64,000 nt of DNA, taken from the NCBI GenBank assembly GCA_012295225.1, contig WMKK01000001.1, positions 558,001-622,000 of the forward strand. The letters run 5' to 3'. Both the position numbers and the translations under genes were made by a program. The notes below the pieces were generated by a model. It searched no databases and was not told the origin of the DNA. It saw only the letters and a program-made list of their open reading frames with translations. Within the stretch, counting starts at the first letter, position 1. Every line of letters starts with the position of its first letter. The stretch comes from Ostreococcus mediterraneus (lineage: Eukaryota > Chlorophyta > Mamiellophyceae > Mamiellales > Bathycoccaceae). This document shows, piece after piece, positions 48,774 through 57,992 of the stretch.

Positions 48774-49340
48774 GTGCCCTGGGACGTGGACAAGCGAAAG
48801 AGATGGGATAGCGCACTCCCGGGCCTCATGGAAGACGCCGTCACCGCGCTGCGCGCACAGCACGTGACGGTGAAAACCGTTACGCACGATGAAATTCGCG
48901 CGCTCGGCGTCCGGGTGTTCGCGGCCGCGAAGACGCGCGACCCGAAGCTGCAACTTCAGCCAATATGGGACTGGGGGTACAAAAGATGAATCGCGCCCGT
49001 TCTTCGATTGTTTAAAACGCGCGTCAACGAAGAGCAGGCAGCGCGCGTGCTCGCGAAAGTTTCGGGCGCGCCAATCCCGGCGGCCGCCGTTGACGGCGCA
49101 CCAAAGCGATTCAACGACACGCTCATGCCCGACCATTCCGGATATGAGAAGTTCGGCAACGTGTTCACCTATGCCGAGTGCGACCGAATGCTGTGCGCGC
49201 AGGAGCACGTCGACACGTGGGAACATATGTTCAATGAAGTAAAACGGAGTTTCGGCGAGGTCGGGCGCCCGTCGACAAAAGTGGGGCAAACTCACATACT
49301 TAGCGTGCGACGAACCTCGAGCACGTGTTTGAGTGAATAG
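48774..49340 (+). other. Unresolved coding-like frame with one internal TGA
   Basis: One reading frame is open from just after a TGA at 48759-48761 to the stop at 49338-49340, except for a TGA codon at 48987-48989. No ATG begins it; the first in-frame ATG is inside (LMEDAV). Both sides look like ordinary protein with codon use like the neighbours (HVTVKTVTHDEIRALGVRVF before; FNDTLMPDHSGYEKFGNVFT and HVDTWEHMFNEVKRSFGEV after). I do not recognise the family. Options are a selenoprotein (the TGA read as Sec; Mamiellales are rich in them), a small unrecognised intron, a missing upstream exon, or a decayed gene. No intron with the usual GTRCGT donor and CTGAC branch spans the TGA. Confidence 0.35.
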
Positions 49341-49457
49341 AACATTATAGCGCAGCATGTATTGTACAATTCTTTCATGACCCCGACGCGCAGCAGCCCA
49401 GTCCAGGTCGTGTCAGAGCTAGAGGCTATGGGCTAAGGCTACTGGGACGTCTCGACT

Positions 49458-49946
49458 TTATGCCCACTCGCCCAAGACCACGGTCGTTCCCGGTTGCGCG
49501 CCCTCAATCTCGCTCAGTCGATGGACGCGCATGTGCGTGAGGGCTAATTTTAAGTGTTCGGCATTCATCGCCGGTCGGCGGGCGAGGATGTCCTTGACGG
49601 TGCTCGCCGCAAAACCTTGCGCGCGGTGACGCTCGAGCGCGTCGCGAAGCTCGCGCGGCTTGAACAAACCTTCTCTCTCAGCACGTGGCTTAAGCGCGAC
49701 GCGCGTGTGCTGTGCGGGTGCGTAGCCGTAATCTACAGCGCTTACGTCTGCGGTGTCGACGCGAAGCGCGTGCATCATTTCGTTGAGTTTGAGGTCTTTG
49801 GCGTCAGCTGCGACGACGGGCGCGGCGACGTACGAGGATGGCTCAACGAACGGCGCAATCGGTGTCGCGCCGGGTGCATGACGCGGGAGCGTTCGCGACG
49901 ACGTTTTCGCCGCGCTCGTAGCAGCTTTGGACGACGATGCACCCAT
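49458..49946 (-). CDS. Hypothetical protein with possible N-myristoylation signal
   Basis: A 162-residue protein I do not recognise. It begins MGASSSKAATSAAK, which fits an N-myristoylation signal (Gly2, Ser6, basic residue next), so membrane attachment is possible. The C-terminal half looks helical (LFKPRELRDALERHRAQGF, TVKDILARRP, AEHLKLALTHMRVHRLSEIE). No cysteine, membrane segment or known catalytic motif is visible. It lies 68 bp downstream of the queuine transferase gene on the same strand. Confidence 0.6.
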   Translation of the reverse strand: MGASSSKAATSAAKTSSRTLPRHAPGATPIAPFVEPSSYVAAPVVAADAKDLKLNEMMHALRVDTADVSAVDYGYAPAQHTRVALKPRAEREGLFKPRELRDALERHRAQGFAASTVKDILARRPAMNAEHLKLALTHMRVHRLSEIEGAQPGTTVVLGEWA

Positions 49947-50014
49947 TGAGGAGCGAAGTGAGGTGTTGAGGCTAAGTTGCTACCATTTTCTATTGACAAA
50001 GTGCCGACAAGAAG

Positions 50015-51271
50015 CTAACGAATCAAGTCGATTTCCGCGTACTCCATCGCCTGTCGAACCCACAGAGGTATGTCACCACTAGGAAACTGCTTGTAAATGA
50101 AGTCTCGCGCGAACGTCCCGAAGCGTTGCTCGATGATGGCGGTGTGCATCGCCGAACACAGGCGCATTTGATACCGCAAGTTGTGTATGGTTAACAAATT
50201 CGCCGCGCGCGGCTCCTTTGTGGCAATTTTGTGCAATTGTGCGCGCGTGTAGTGTTTGCACGTCAAACAATCACACTCTGCTTCTATTGGTCTGTGATCA
50301 TTTTCGTTGGAATGAGATTTCAGACGCAACATGCCCTCTGGAACGAGCGCCGTGCCAAACCGAGCCGTTCTCGAAGGATACACGCAGTCGTACATGTCCG
50401 CCCCTAGCGCCGTACACACCACTAAATCTAAAGGATATCCAACGCCCATGATGTATCGAGGTTTGTTCTCCGGCAAACGCACCGCACAGTGCGCGACTAT
50501 GCGGACGAAATCCTCCTTAGACTCACCACCAGCCAAACCGCCGATGGCGAACCCCGGAAGGTTGTCCCCACGCGCTAACAACCCTTTCAACGACACGTCA
50601 CGTAAATCTAGATCTAACCCACCTTGAACGATCCCGAACAAACTCTGCGCATGTGGTCTTTTATGTGCGGCGATGCAGCGATCGATCCACCGCGTCGTTC
50701 GATGCGTGGCCTCCTCAAACCGCGCCCGGTCAGCCGTCACCGAAGACACCACGTCATCCAGCGCCATGATTATATCCGCCCCGATATCATTTTGTATCTC
50801 TATGCTCTTCTCTGGCGTGAGCAGCATTTGCGAGCCATCAGTTGGTGACTGAAAAGTCACGCCCTCTTCGGTGATGTCGGCTAAGTCAAGTAAAGACACC
50901 ATCTGAAACCCGCCGCTGTCGGTGAGCGTCGCGCGAGGCCAGTTCATAAAGCATCGTAAACCTCCCGCCTGCGCCACGACATCCGCGCCCGGGCGATTAC
51001 CCAGGTGATAGGTGTTTCCGAGCACTACTTGGCACTCGATGTCTAAAAGTTGCGCCGACGTTAAGCCTTTTACGGAGCCTTGCGTGCCGACGGGCATGAA
51101 CATGGGCGTACGACAGTCGTGGTGCGCGAGCGCGAGCACGGACGCTCGAGCGCGACCATCGACGGCGAGGACTTCAAACGATAGTGGTGGAGTGCGTTCA
51201 TCGTGCGGTGGCGCGTCCGCGTTCGTTATCTTGCGCTGAGGCCACGATGGGTCGCCGTGTGGGTCGGGCAT
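50015..51271 (-). CDS. QTRT1: Queuine tRNA-ribosyltransferase, catalytic subunit
   Basis: A 418-residue protein of the TGT family. It exchanges G34 for queuine in tRNAs with GUN anticodons (Asp, Asn, His, Tyr). Conserved blocks are CRTPMFMPVGTQGSVKGLT, ATLTDSGGFQMVSLLDLADI (catalytic-site Asp), SLFGIVQGGLDLDLR, FAIGGLAGGESKEDF and DMYDCVYPSRTARFGTAL. The zinc site is ECDCLTCKHYT with a His in LLTIHNLRYQ. The length suits the eukaryotic catalytic subunit. Eukaryotes cannot make queuine, so its presence suggests salvage from bacteria or the environment. Confidence 0.97.
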   Translation of the reverse strand: MPDPHGDPSWPQRKITNADAPPHDERTPPLSFEVLAVDGRARASVLALAHHDCRTPMFMPVGTQGSVKGLTSAQLLDIECQVVLGNTYHLGNRPGADVVAQAGGLRCFMNWPRATLTDSGGFQMVSLLDLADITEEGVTFQSPTDGSQMLLTPEKSIEIQNDIGADIIMALDDVVSSVTADRARFEEATHRTTRWIDRCIAAHKRPHAQSLFGIVQGGLDLDLRDVSLKGLLARGDNLPGFAIGGLAGGESKEDFVRIVAHCAVRLPENKPRYIMGVGYPLDLVVCTALGADMYDCVYPSRTARFGTALVPEGMLRLKSHSNENDHRPIEAECDCLTCKHYTRAQLHKIATKEPRAANLLTIHNLRYQMRLCSAMHTAIIEQRFGTFARDFIYKQFPSGDIPLWVRQAMEYAEIDLIR

Positions 51272-51374
51272 CGAGGCACAGTGTGTGGATGCGAAAAAGT
51301 GTGTTGTTCTACGATTTGCGCGTATTAAAGCTTTCTTTTGCTACGTGAGATGAATCGGTCGAGAGCGGCGCAAA

Positions 51375-54119
51375 TCACTCGCCCATGCCTGTGTCTGCAT
51401 TCATGAAATTCATCAGTGATCCGGCGCGAGACATTGGACGAGTGATCGGGACGTCTCTACGCTTGTAAAATAACACGTAGGCGGCGGCGTTGTGCAACGC
51501 GGCTTCGGGATCCACGGGCGTGCAATGACTATCGTCATACAAGTGCCACGTGCCCTCCTCGGCATGTTGCGTGTATGCCGTATAGTGTCCACCACCCATG
51601 CTTCCAAAGTGGTTCACCACGGCGTATAAATCATATATCGGTGCTTCCGTTCTCGGCGCATGCGGTAACACGTACGGTGTCATGTCTAAATTTGCGAGCG
51701 GAAAATCCACCAACGTGCTAATTTTGTCTCTCCACAACCGGCTGTAATTGAATCGTTTGAGGTGCATCACGAGGATTGGAGGTAATCGATAGAGATCGAG
51801 CTTTTTCAACGCCTCGACGTGGGTTTCGCATTGCTTACAGTACCACATGTCATCCTTTCCGAGCGGCTCCTCTTGCGTAAACGTTTCAATGCACGACGTC
51901 AACGGCGTACCTTGCTCGGCTTCACTGATTTCATTCGTCTTCACGCTTGAATGCTCCACGGTGACGTCGAATAAATCTTCATCGTACGTATTTGTCAACG
52001 CTTTCGATGACCAATCGATTGCGATGACATGCATCGCACTCAACGTATTTGAAGAAACGTGCGAATCCGACACCGACGCCTCAGAGCCGTACTCCTCAAA
52101 CGTCGCAGAAGCGTTGTGATTGGTGTACTTGAGCTTGAACAATCTGGCGTCAGGCTCGGCGGACGCACGACGCTCATCGGGTTCAGCGCTCGCGGATGGT
52201 GAATGCGGCGTGCCGGGTGCCGGGCGCATGTAGGTTTCGGCGTACTTTTCCACCGTCCGTTCTAAAAACTCAGCGTGCTTCGCTCCCGGAGTCTCGCCTT
52301 CGGCACTGCTCACGGGGACAATCCAAGGGAAACCAAACTTGACGACGGTACCTGGCACGGAACTTACTTGCGCATAAGGACTCTTGGTTTGACTCCCAGA
52401 CCGACGATGGACGAGCACGGTATCCATAGTCGGTGCTGTGTCGCTCAACGCTGGCAAACGATGGGCGTACAACACGTCGCGGTCGCTTATCAAAGACAAC
52501 GACATATTCATGTTTGTGAACACTTTATCGATGCGATGATTGTACACCTCGAGCATGACAATACGTTCATACATAGTGTCAATGTCTGCGATTTCACATA
52601 ACGCCAATGTGAGCGTGGCAATGTCTCCGGTCTTTGGTACTTTCAATCCGAACGTCACCGCCGACACATGCTCGCCATACGTCACGAGGGTGACTTTAAT
52701 CATCCGCTCGCGCGACGTAGGCAAAGGAATCGAGAGATACATGAACGGGTCAAACTTCACCGACTTATTCCCGCACGTCGGGCATACCAACGTCGAACGG
52801 TATTGCCCTTGGAATGTATCAACAATGCATGAATTATTTCTCGCCGTGTGCGCCTCCCACGACTCATCCGCGATGTCGGCATCGGTGCGACCGTGCGAGT
52901 CACGTTCTTCGACGTAAGGCTTCTTCTTCACTCGATTCAAATCCTCGTGTAAGCCGTCAAGTAAAAAGGCGAGGAGTTCTTGCGCATCTTGCTGACTATA
53001 GCCGCTAAACTGCGGCGCAAAACGCGCGAGAGATGATTTGAATTTGCGCGGTGTGACAGTCAAAGCTCCATCCCGCCACAACGCTCCAGTCAAATTCGCA
53101 TACTCTGTCGCCAACTCTCCACCCATGCCGATAGGATTATCAGTATTTATGTCCGTCAAATATTTATCGGATAAGAAATATTCCGTCAGCAACGATGAAT
53201 GACTCAAACACTGCAACGCGCTGTTCATAAAGCACGTGTTTCCCAAGTTGCTCAATCCGGCTTTGCCTCGCGTGCCAACCTTTGCCGCAGCCTGACACGT
53301 CGAAACGTCGTTCTTCGGCGTCAAACTCACATCAATTTCCAATGAATCTGCATCATAGGCATTCACCATGTCGTCATCACCCGCTGGAAGTGCAATGAAT
53401 GATTGTTCCTCTGGCCAATATTCACCAACCTTGCGTTCAACGAGGAGCGCTTGATTCGGCACCAAGTGCAGCGCGTCCAATTTCTTTGTCAAATCCGTCG
53501 TGAGTAGCTCCCCTCGAGCCTCGCTATAATAATCCACGACGCGCAAGTCTGAATCTTGCGCATCTCGCAGCGCCTCGCCGTAGGCGTCGCGGCATGCATC
53601 TAATAATTCTCTCGCGGACGCGGCGCGGCTCAACTCTATTGTCTTCGGCTCGAGCTCGCCAAAATGAATCGAAAACCTCTCCCCGTACACCTCCACCAAA
53701 ATCGTCCCCGCGATCGATACCGACGTGCGTATGATTGCCTTCGACCCATCCGTCATGCCCACGACGTCTACGAGCCGCTCGAACGTCTCTCGTTTAACGA
53801 TAGCGTAGTCCACCCGCTCACGTAGCCCGTCTCTCGCGCGCGTTGCCCAAGACCCCGCACCCCGCACGCATACCTCCGTGTCGCCATCACCATCACCATC
53901 ATGCATTAAAGCACACATGTCAATCATCTCCAAACCGCGCACGGCGTCTCGCACGGCGTCTTCGCTCTGATTTGCGTCCTCAAACGCCGATGCGCAGGTT
54001 GACCACCAACACTGGGGCAAAAGCGCAACATCTTCACCTTCCTCGAGCGGCATCGCCTCCAGCGCTCGCAGGCGCGAACACGCGTGCGCGAGACGCGTCG
54101 CATCGTCCGTGTCCATCAT
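51375..54119 (-). CDS. Ubiquitin carboxyl-terminal hydrolase (USP4/USP15-type)
   Basis: A 914-residue cysteine protease from the ATG pair at 54119; the frame opens slightly upstream without an ATG. The N-terminal ~100 residues have a weak DUSP-like pattern (LLPQCWWSTCASAF), followed by a ubiquitin-like domain near residues 150-240. The Cys box (GLSNLGNTCFMNSALQCLSH) is near residue 290 and the QQDA motif (YSQQDAQELLAFLLDGLHED) follows. The zinc ribbon is split (CPTCGNKS; WYCKQCETHVEA). The His box is YAVVNHFGSMGGGHYTAYTQ near residue 845. A long insert divides the catalytic domain, as in USP4/11/15 and plant UBP5-type enzymes. It removes ubiquitin from proteins; targets unknown. Confidence 0.93.
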   Translation of the reverse strand: MMDTDDATRLAHACSRLRALEAMPLEEGEDVALLPQCWWSTCASAFEDANQSEDAVRDAVRGLEMIDMCALMHDGDGDGDTEVCVRGAGSWATRARDGLRERVDYAIVKRETFERLVDVVGMTDGSKAIIRTSVSIAGTILVEVYGERFSIHFGELEPKTIELSRAASARELLDACRDAYGEALRDAQDSDLRVVDYYSEARGELLTTDLTKKLDALHLVPNQALLVERKVGEYWPEEQSFIALPAGDDDMVNAYDADSLEIDVSLTPKNDVSTCQAAAKVGTRGKAGLSNLGNTCFMNSALQCLSHSSLLTEYFLSDKYLTDINTDNPIGMGGELATEYANLTGALWRDGALTVTPRKFKSSLARFAPQFSGYSQQDAQELLAFLLDGLHEDLNRVKKKPYVEERDSHGRTDADIADESWEAHTARNNSCIVDTFQGQYRSTLVCPTCGNKSVKFDPFMYLSIPLPTSRERMIKVTLVTYGEHVSAVTFGLKVPKTGDIATLTLALCEIADIDTMYERIVMLEVYNHRIDKVFTNMNMSLSLISDRDVLYAHRLPALSDTAPTMDTVLVHRRSGSQTKSPYAQVSSVPGTVVKFGFPWIVPVSSAEGETPGAKHAEFLERTVEKYAETYMRPAPGTPHSPSASAEPDERRASAEPDARLFKLKYTNHNASATFEEYGSEASVSDSHVSSNTLSAMHVIAIDWSSKALTNTYDEDLFDVTVEHSSVKTNEISEAEQGTPLTSCIETFTQEEPLGKDDMWYCKQCETHVEALKKLDLYRLPPILVMHLKRFNYSRLWRDKISTLVDFPLANLDMTPYVLPHAPRTEAPIYDLYAVVNHFGSMGGGHYTAYTQHAEEGTWHLYDDSHCTPVDPEAALHNAAAYVLFYKRRDVPITRPMSRAGSLMNFMNADTGMGE

Positions 54120-54253
54120 CGCCCACGCACCCACGCGCGCGCGCGCCGTGCGTCGTACTGCAGCACTGAGCTACACACACTGTTGTTTTCGCACAGATGT
54201 CGCGCACGCGGCCCTCAGCTCACTTCACAATCGGTCGACGACATTGAGGCGTC

Positions 54254-54833
54254 ATGCGTTTATTAGCGCATAACATGCTCGCGTGTAACGTCAAGGTATG
54301 TGTGCGTTGACGAGCGACGACGGTGGCGTCGGCGGCGATGGGGCGTTTGCGCGCGCGGGTGCGCGCACAGGTTGTGGCCGCCACTGTACTTTTGAGCGCC
54401 ATGGTTTTGTTTTGCTCTCTGTCTATGACGACGATGCGCTCGCGCTCGCGCCGCGTTCATGTACTCACCGTCATGATTGTTTTTCGAACGCTTCAATGAC
54501 ACATAGGGCGTGGTGAATGGTTACCCGTTAAAGATTGAACCCAAGGAAACGCGCGAGAGCGAGACGCCATTCAACGCTCAGTTCCTCGTGCACATGCTTC
54601 CAAAGATGGAATGGCCCGCGTTTGTCGGCGCCGCGAAGGAGATTGGAGTGACGAACTTACCGAGCGATATCCCTGACGATGCCGCGAGTGATGAGGAGTT
54701 TTTGAGGGCGTTTCATCACGCGCTGTTGGAGGTGCACGTGGAGGAGGGCGAGCTCGTGTGCCCGGAGAGCGGCAGACGGTTTCCAATCAGCAAAGGGATC
54801 CCAAACATGTTATTGAATGAAGACGAAGTGTGA
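54254..54833 (+). CDS. TRM112: TRM112-like methyltransferase activator, two exons
   Basis: Exon 1 (54254-54295, MRLLAHNMLACNVK) and exon 2 (54507-54833) give 122 residues, the normal size. The intron of 211 bases begins GTATGT and ends CATAG. The junction restores the family start: HNMLACNVK|GVVNGYPLKIEP. The end has the conserved ELVCPESGRRFPISKGIPNM. TRM112 is the small partner that stabilises several methyltransferases (tRNA, rRNA and release-factor modifying). The N-terminal zinc-binding cysteines of some orthologues are not all present here. It is divergent from the USP gene, with 134 bp between starts. Confidence 0.93.
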
Positions 54834-54977
54834 GCGATTTGAAAGATAAACATGCTTTCGATGGTGGCGAGACGCATGCGGCTGCGGGGGATCTATCGAT
54901 TGCTTGGATGTAATTAAACTTGACTAGATGTGAACTAAACTCTCGTGGTACACTCGGGGACGTTTACGACGGAGTGC

Positions 54978-55746
54978 TCACGCATCTTCCTCGTCGTTGT
55001 CGTCATCCCCGCCCTTGGCGCCACTCTTAGCGCGTTCGGCCGCTAGACGCGCTTGCTTTCGTTGGTTATTCGCCGCTGCCGACGCCGCGGCGACTGTACG
55101 ACGCACCGCCGCCAAGCGCGAAGCGTGCGCGTCCACATTTTTCTTCTCTGGGTATGCGCGCACTTCTTCGCCTTCGAACCCGGGAATGTGCATGTCCCAG
55201 TGTCTTTCCAAATGCAACAACACATCTTGCGGCTCTAAAGTATCCCCTCCGCGATGTTTCGCCAACTGTATCGAGTGCTCGAGCACCGTGTCCAAAAAGT
55301 CATCCGCCACCGACATCAACATATCCTCCACCTCCGGGTCGAACGTTTCATCCGGGGCAAACTCCTTGAGCATGGCTTGGAGATCAGATTTTGTCAATGC
55401 GTGTCCACCGTCCTCGCCAGCCTTCTTGGAAAGCGCGGCAGAAGCCGCGGCCGCGGCTTGCGCCGCCGCGATTCTCGCCTGGGCCTCAGCCATTTGCTGA
55501 ATTTGCGCCGCGCGCTGTGCGGGCGTTTGTTTCTACGCATCACAAGGCGAAACAAATCACATCAATGGTCAGTCGCGCATTCAACACGACGCGTAAACTG
55601 CGTTGAAGACGACGAGCGACGGTACTACGGCACCAAAACTCCACCAACGCCGAAGCTATTCAAAACATCCATCATCACAACAAACGCCAACGCTCGACGC
55701 CATCGCTCGAACGGTGCGTGCAAACTCTTACCTGACGACTAGACAT
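54978..55746 (-). CDS. TAF12: TFIID subunit TAF12, two exons
   Basis: Exon 1 (55746-55732, MSSRQ) and exon 2 (55532-54978) give 189 residues. The intron of 199 bases begins GTAAGA, ends GTAG, and has GACTGACC with its A 36 bases before the acceptor. The core is the TAF12 histone fold: LTKSDLQAMLKEFAPDETFD, VEDMLMSVADDFLDTVLEHS, QLAKHRGGDTLEPQDVLLHL, ERHWDMHIPGF. The tail is an Ala/Arg-rich helix ending in an acidic patch. TAF12 pairs with TAF4 in TFIID and is also part of SAGA. The tiny first exon rests on good splice signals alone; the ATG inside exon 2 at 55493 is an alternative start. Confidence 0.9.
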
Positions 55747-55859
55747 GATTATATCTCCACAACTCTGACGCCGCGCGCGCGCGCTGAAACTCAAATAACG
55801 CGTGCACGCGCTGCGCACTGACGATCCAAGTCCTCACAGTGCGCCTCGCAGTGCGCGTC
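55747..55859. promoter_or_regulatory. Bidirectional promoter region of TAF12 and peptidyl-tRNA hydrolase
   Basis: About 110 bases between divergent starts, with GCGC-rich runs and no TATA box. Confidence 0.4.
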
Positions 55860-56741
55860 ATGCCTCTCGGCAAAGTCGTGCGAGCCATGAAACGCACGGC
55901 ACTAGGGGCGCTAAAAGCCACCACGCATGTGGCGCGCGCGGTGAACCCATTGCGCGCGCTAAAACGCACGCTGTCGACGGATTCATCGACGTGGTTAATT
56001 TGTGGGTTAGGAAACCCGGGCGCCAAGTTTACAAGAACGAAACACAACGTGGGCTTTGACGTGATTGACGAGGTCGTGTCGGGATGCGGAGGCGAATACG
56101 CGAGTGAACGCAAGGCATTAGTGGCCAAGGTGACGTTCGACGCGACGTCGTGCGTGGTGTGTAAGCCGCAAACGTTTATGAACTTGAGCGGGAAGAGCGT
56201 GCGCCAGTTGATGAAAGCGTACCAAATACCAAAGGAGCGCGTGGTGATTGTGTACGATGATTTAGATACAAATTTAGGCGAGATGAAGATCAAGGTGAGC
56301 GGATCGCACGGTGGGCATAACGGCATTCGGAGCATCATCGATGACGCAACGAATGGTTCTCGAGATTTTCCGCGCGTGAAAATTGGCATCGGTCGACCGA
56401 GCGATGCTAATGTGCCCATTTATGAGTACGTTTTGAGTAGATTTAGCGAGAGCGAGGACGATAAGATACGTGAAACGGTGCGTGAGGCGGCGGGTGTGGT
56501 GAGGGATATCGTATTAGATGGCAGAGTAGACGACGTGATGACTCGCATCAATACAAAGTACGCACCGAAGAAACCGGCCAAGCCAGTGAAACAGCCAAAG
56601 CCAGCAAAAGAGCGCGTTGTTGTGACGACCGCGGTAGAAGGGGATAATATTAAAGTCACTCTCGACTTGCGTGTTCCAGGAAAACCTAAAGCAAAGAAGC
56701 CGGTGGTTGTTGAAGGTGCGCAGACGCCAGCGACTTCGTGA
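55860..56741 (+). CDS. Peptidyl-tRNA hydrolase, bacterial type (Pth), organellar
   Basis: A 293-residue protein from the first ATG. The first ~50 residues are basic and hydrophobic (MPLGKVVRAMKRTALGALKA), a plausible plastid or mitochondrial presequence. The Pth domain follows: LICGLGNPGAKFTRTKHNVG with the catalytic His in KHNVGF, KPQTFMNLSGKSV with the active-site Asn, VIVYDDLDTNLGEMKIKVSG with the catalytic Asp, and SHGGHNGIRSIIDD. It frees tRNA from stalled peptidyl-tRNA. The tail beyond residue 240 is a Lys/Pro-rich extension absent from bacterial Pth. Confidence 0.94.
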   Translation: MPLGKVVRAMKRTALGALKATTHVARAVNPLRALKRTLSTDSSTWLICGLGNPGAKFTRTKHNVGFDVIDEVVSGCGGEYASERKALVAKVTFDATSCVVCKPQTFMNLSGKSVRQLMKAYQIPKERVVIVYDDLDTNLGEMKIKVSGSHGGHNGIRSIIDDATNGSRDFPRVKIGIGRPSDANVPIYEYVLSRFSESEDDKIRETVREAAGVVRDIVLDGRVDDVMTRINTKYAPKKPAKPVKQPKPAKERVVVTTAVEGDNIKVTLDLRVPGKPKAKKPVVVEGAQTPATS

Positions 56742-56790
56742 CAACAAATTACTTTTGTAATGCTCAAGATCAATTTATAGCAAACACGCT

Positions 56791-57945
56791 CTATCTTCTA
56801 ACTATGCGACCGTCTGGTTGGACGATCAAATCACTATGATGGCGTTTCATCACATCTGGATGAGAACGGGCGAGCGACTTGAATGCGTTCGCGCCGTAAC
56901 AAGAGATGAGAGAATTTGCAGCCACACCATGTGAATCCGTCGCTCGAACCGCCTCAATTGATGGTCGCGGGCGCCTCCATACCAAGCCTGGAGCTAAATC
57001 TATCGGACTAACACTAAAGTCTAATCTGGGATTGAAAAAGTACGGTACACTGTACCGAGCTTGATCGCTGCAGTTTTTAACGCGATGCGGCGTCGCGAGT
57101 AAATATCCACTCGTTGCGAGTTGCAACATCTCGCCGAGATTCACGACGAGAGTACCAGGAATTGGTGGCGCATCAATCCACTCATCGCTAATTTTGACTT
57201 GAAGGCCACCTACGTCGTCTTGCAAAAGGAGACTCAAATATCCAGAATCCGTGTGCGCGCCGACGCCGAATTCTTCATGCGAAGTTGGCGGATATTTGCA
57301 AATTTTCATCTGCACATTTGGCGAGTCGCCAAACGTGGCATCAAAATATTGCGCGTCAAGTTCCAGACCAATCGCCAAGTACTTCATCACTTCTCGGCTC
57401 ACGAAATCCATGTGCGCTAAAAATGCTTCGACGTCTCGTCGTAGCGTCTTTGGATTTGGCGGCCAAACGTTCGGACCTATCAGACGCTCATAAAATTCAG
57501 ACGTGCTTTCGAGCTCCCGCGCATGAGCTTCGACGCCAAACTCAATCTGTTCCCGTCTATCGGGATTCCCTGCGGTATTCTCCACGCCATCGCGCATGTA
57601 TCCTCGAAAAGCGGGTGACTGTCGGTAGTCACTCTCGAGCTTTTCCTCCAGAGGCAACGCAAAGAACTCCAGCGTGCTCTCCAGCACGCGCGCTCGGACA
57701 CCGTCATCGTCATCCACGGCGAGATAGAAAAATCCAATTTCGTGTGCCGTGCGCACGAGCGAGCGCGCAAACGTCGTGCGCTCGTCGGTCGTCGCGTCTT
57801 TGTTAGGAAACGCAAGTACGGGTAACTCGAGCAACGCCGACGAAGACGCCGCCGACGCCGCCGACGTGCAGCATGCCTGGCGCGCTTGAAGGCGCACACG
57901 TGACGCACGTGGTACTAGGTTGATTTTCGCCAAAGTCAAAGCCAT
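56791..57945 (-). CDS. 2-oxoglutarate/Fe(II) dioxygenase, isopenicillin N synthase-like
   Basis: A 384-residue protein of the plant DOXC-like superfamily. The iron ligands are in GVGAHTDSGYLSLLLQDDVG (H and D) and LLATPHRVKN (H). The 2-oxoglutarate anchor is RYSVPYFFNPRLD (R-x-S). The N-terminal DIOX_N domain is present (ARSLVRTAHEIGFFYLAVDD; FRGYMRDGVENTAGNPDRRE). The first ~35 residues (MALTLAKINLVPRASRVRLQ) could be an organelle presequence. Substrate is unknown; such enzymes act on hormones, flavonoids and other small molecules in plants. It is convergent with Pth, with 49 bp between stops. Confidence 0.92.
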   Translation of the reverse strand: MALTLAKINLVPRASRVRLQARQACCTSAASAASSSALLELPVLAFPNKDATTDERTTFARSLVRTAHEIGFFYLAVDDDDGVRARVLESTLEFFALPLEEKLESDYRQSPAFRGYMRDGVENTAGNPDRREQIEFGVEAHARELESTSEFYERLIGPNVWPPNPKTLRRDVEAFLAHMDFVSREVMKYLAIGLELDAQYFDATFGDSPNVQMKICKYPPTSHEEFGVGAHTDSGYLSLLLQDDVGGLQVKISDEWIDAPPIPGTLVVNLGEMLQLATSGYLLATPHRVKNCSDQARYSVPYFFNPRLDFSVSPIDLAPGLVWRRPRPSIEAVRATDSHGVAANSLISCYGANAFKSLARSHPDVMKRHHSDLIVQPDGRIVRR

Positions 57946-57992
57946 CGCGCGCGACGAGTGCGCGCGCGCGTCACGTTCTGTTGTCGTCTCAG

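Noticed and set aside
48645-49358. Minus-strand open frame of 237 codons opposite the unresolved TGA-containing frame
   Set aside because: No motif, and its codon pattern looks like the complement of the plus-strand frame. It remains the main competing reading at this locus.
49360-49440. Possible SECIS element after the TGA-containing frame
   Set aside because: An ATGA and a short stem can be drawn, but the stem needs a four-base bulge and the loop lacks the usual AA, so I do not claim it.
53843-54169. His/Arg/Pro-rich plus-strand open frame opposite the deubiquitinase start
   Set aside because: Low-complexity antisense of a well-supported coding region.
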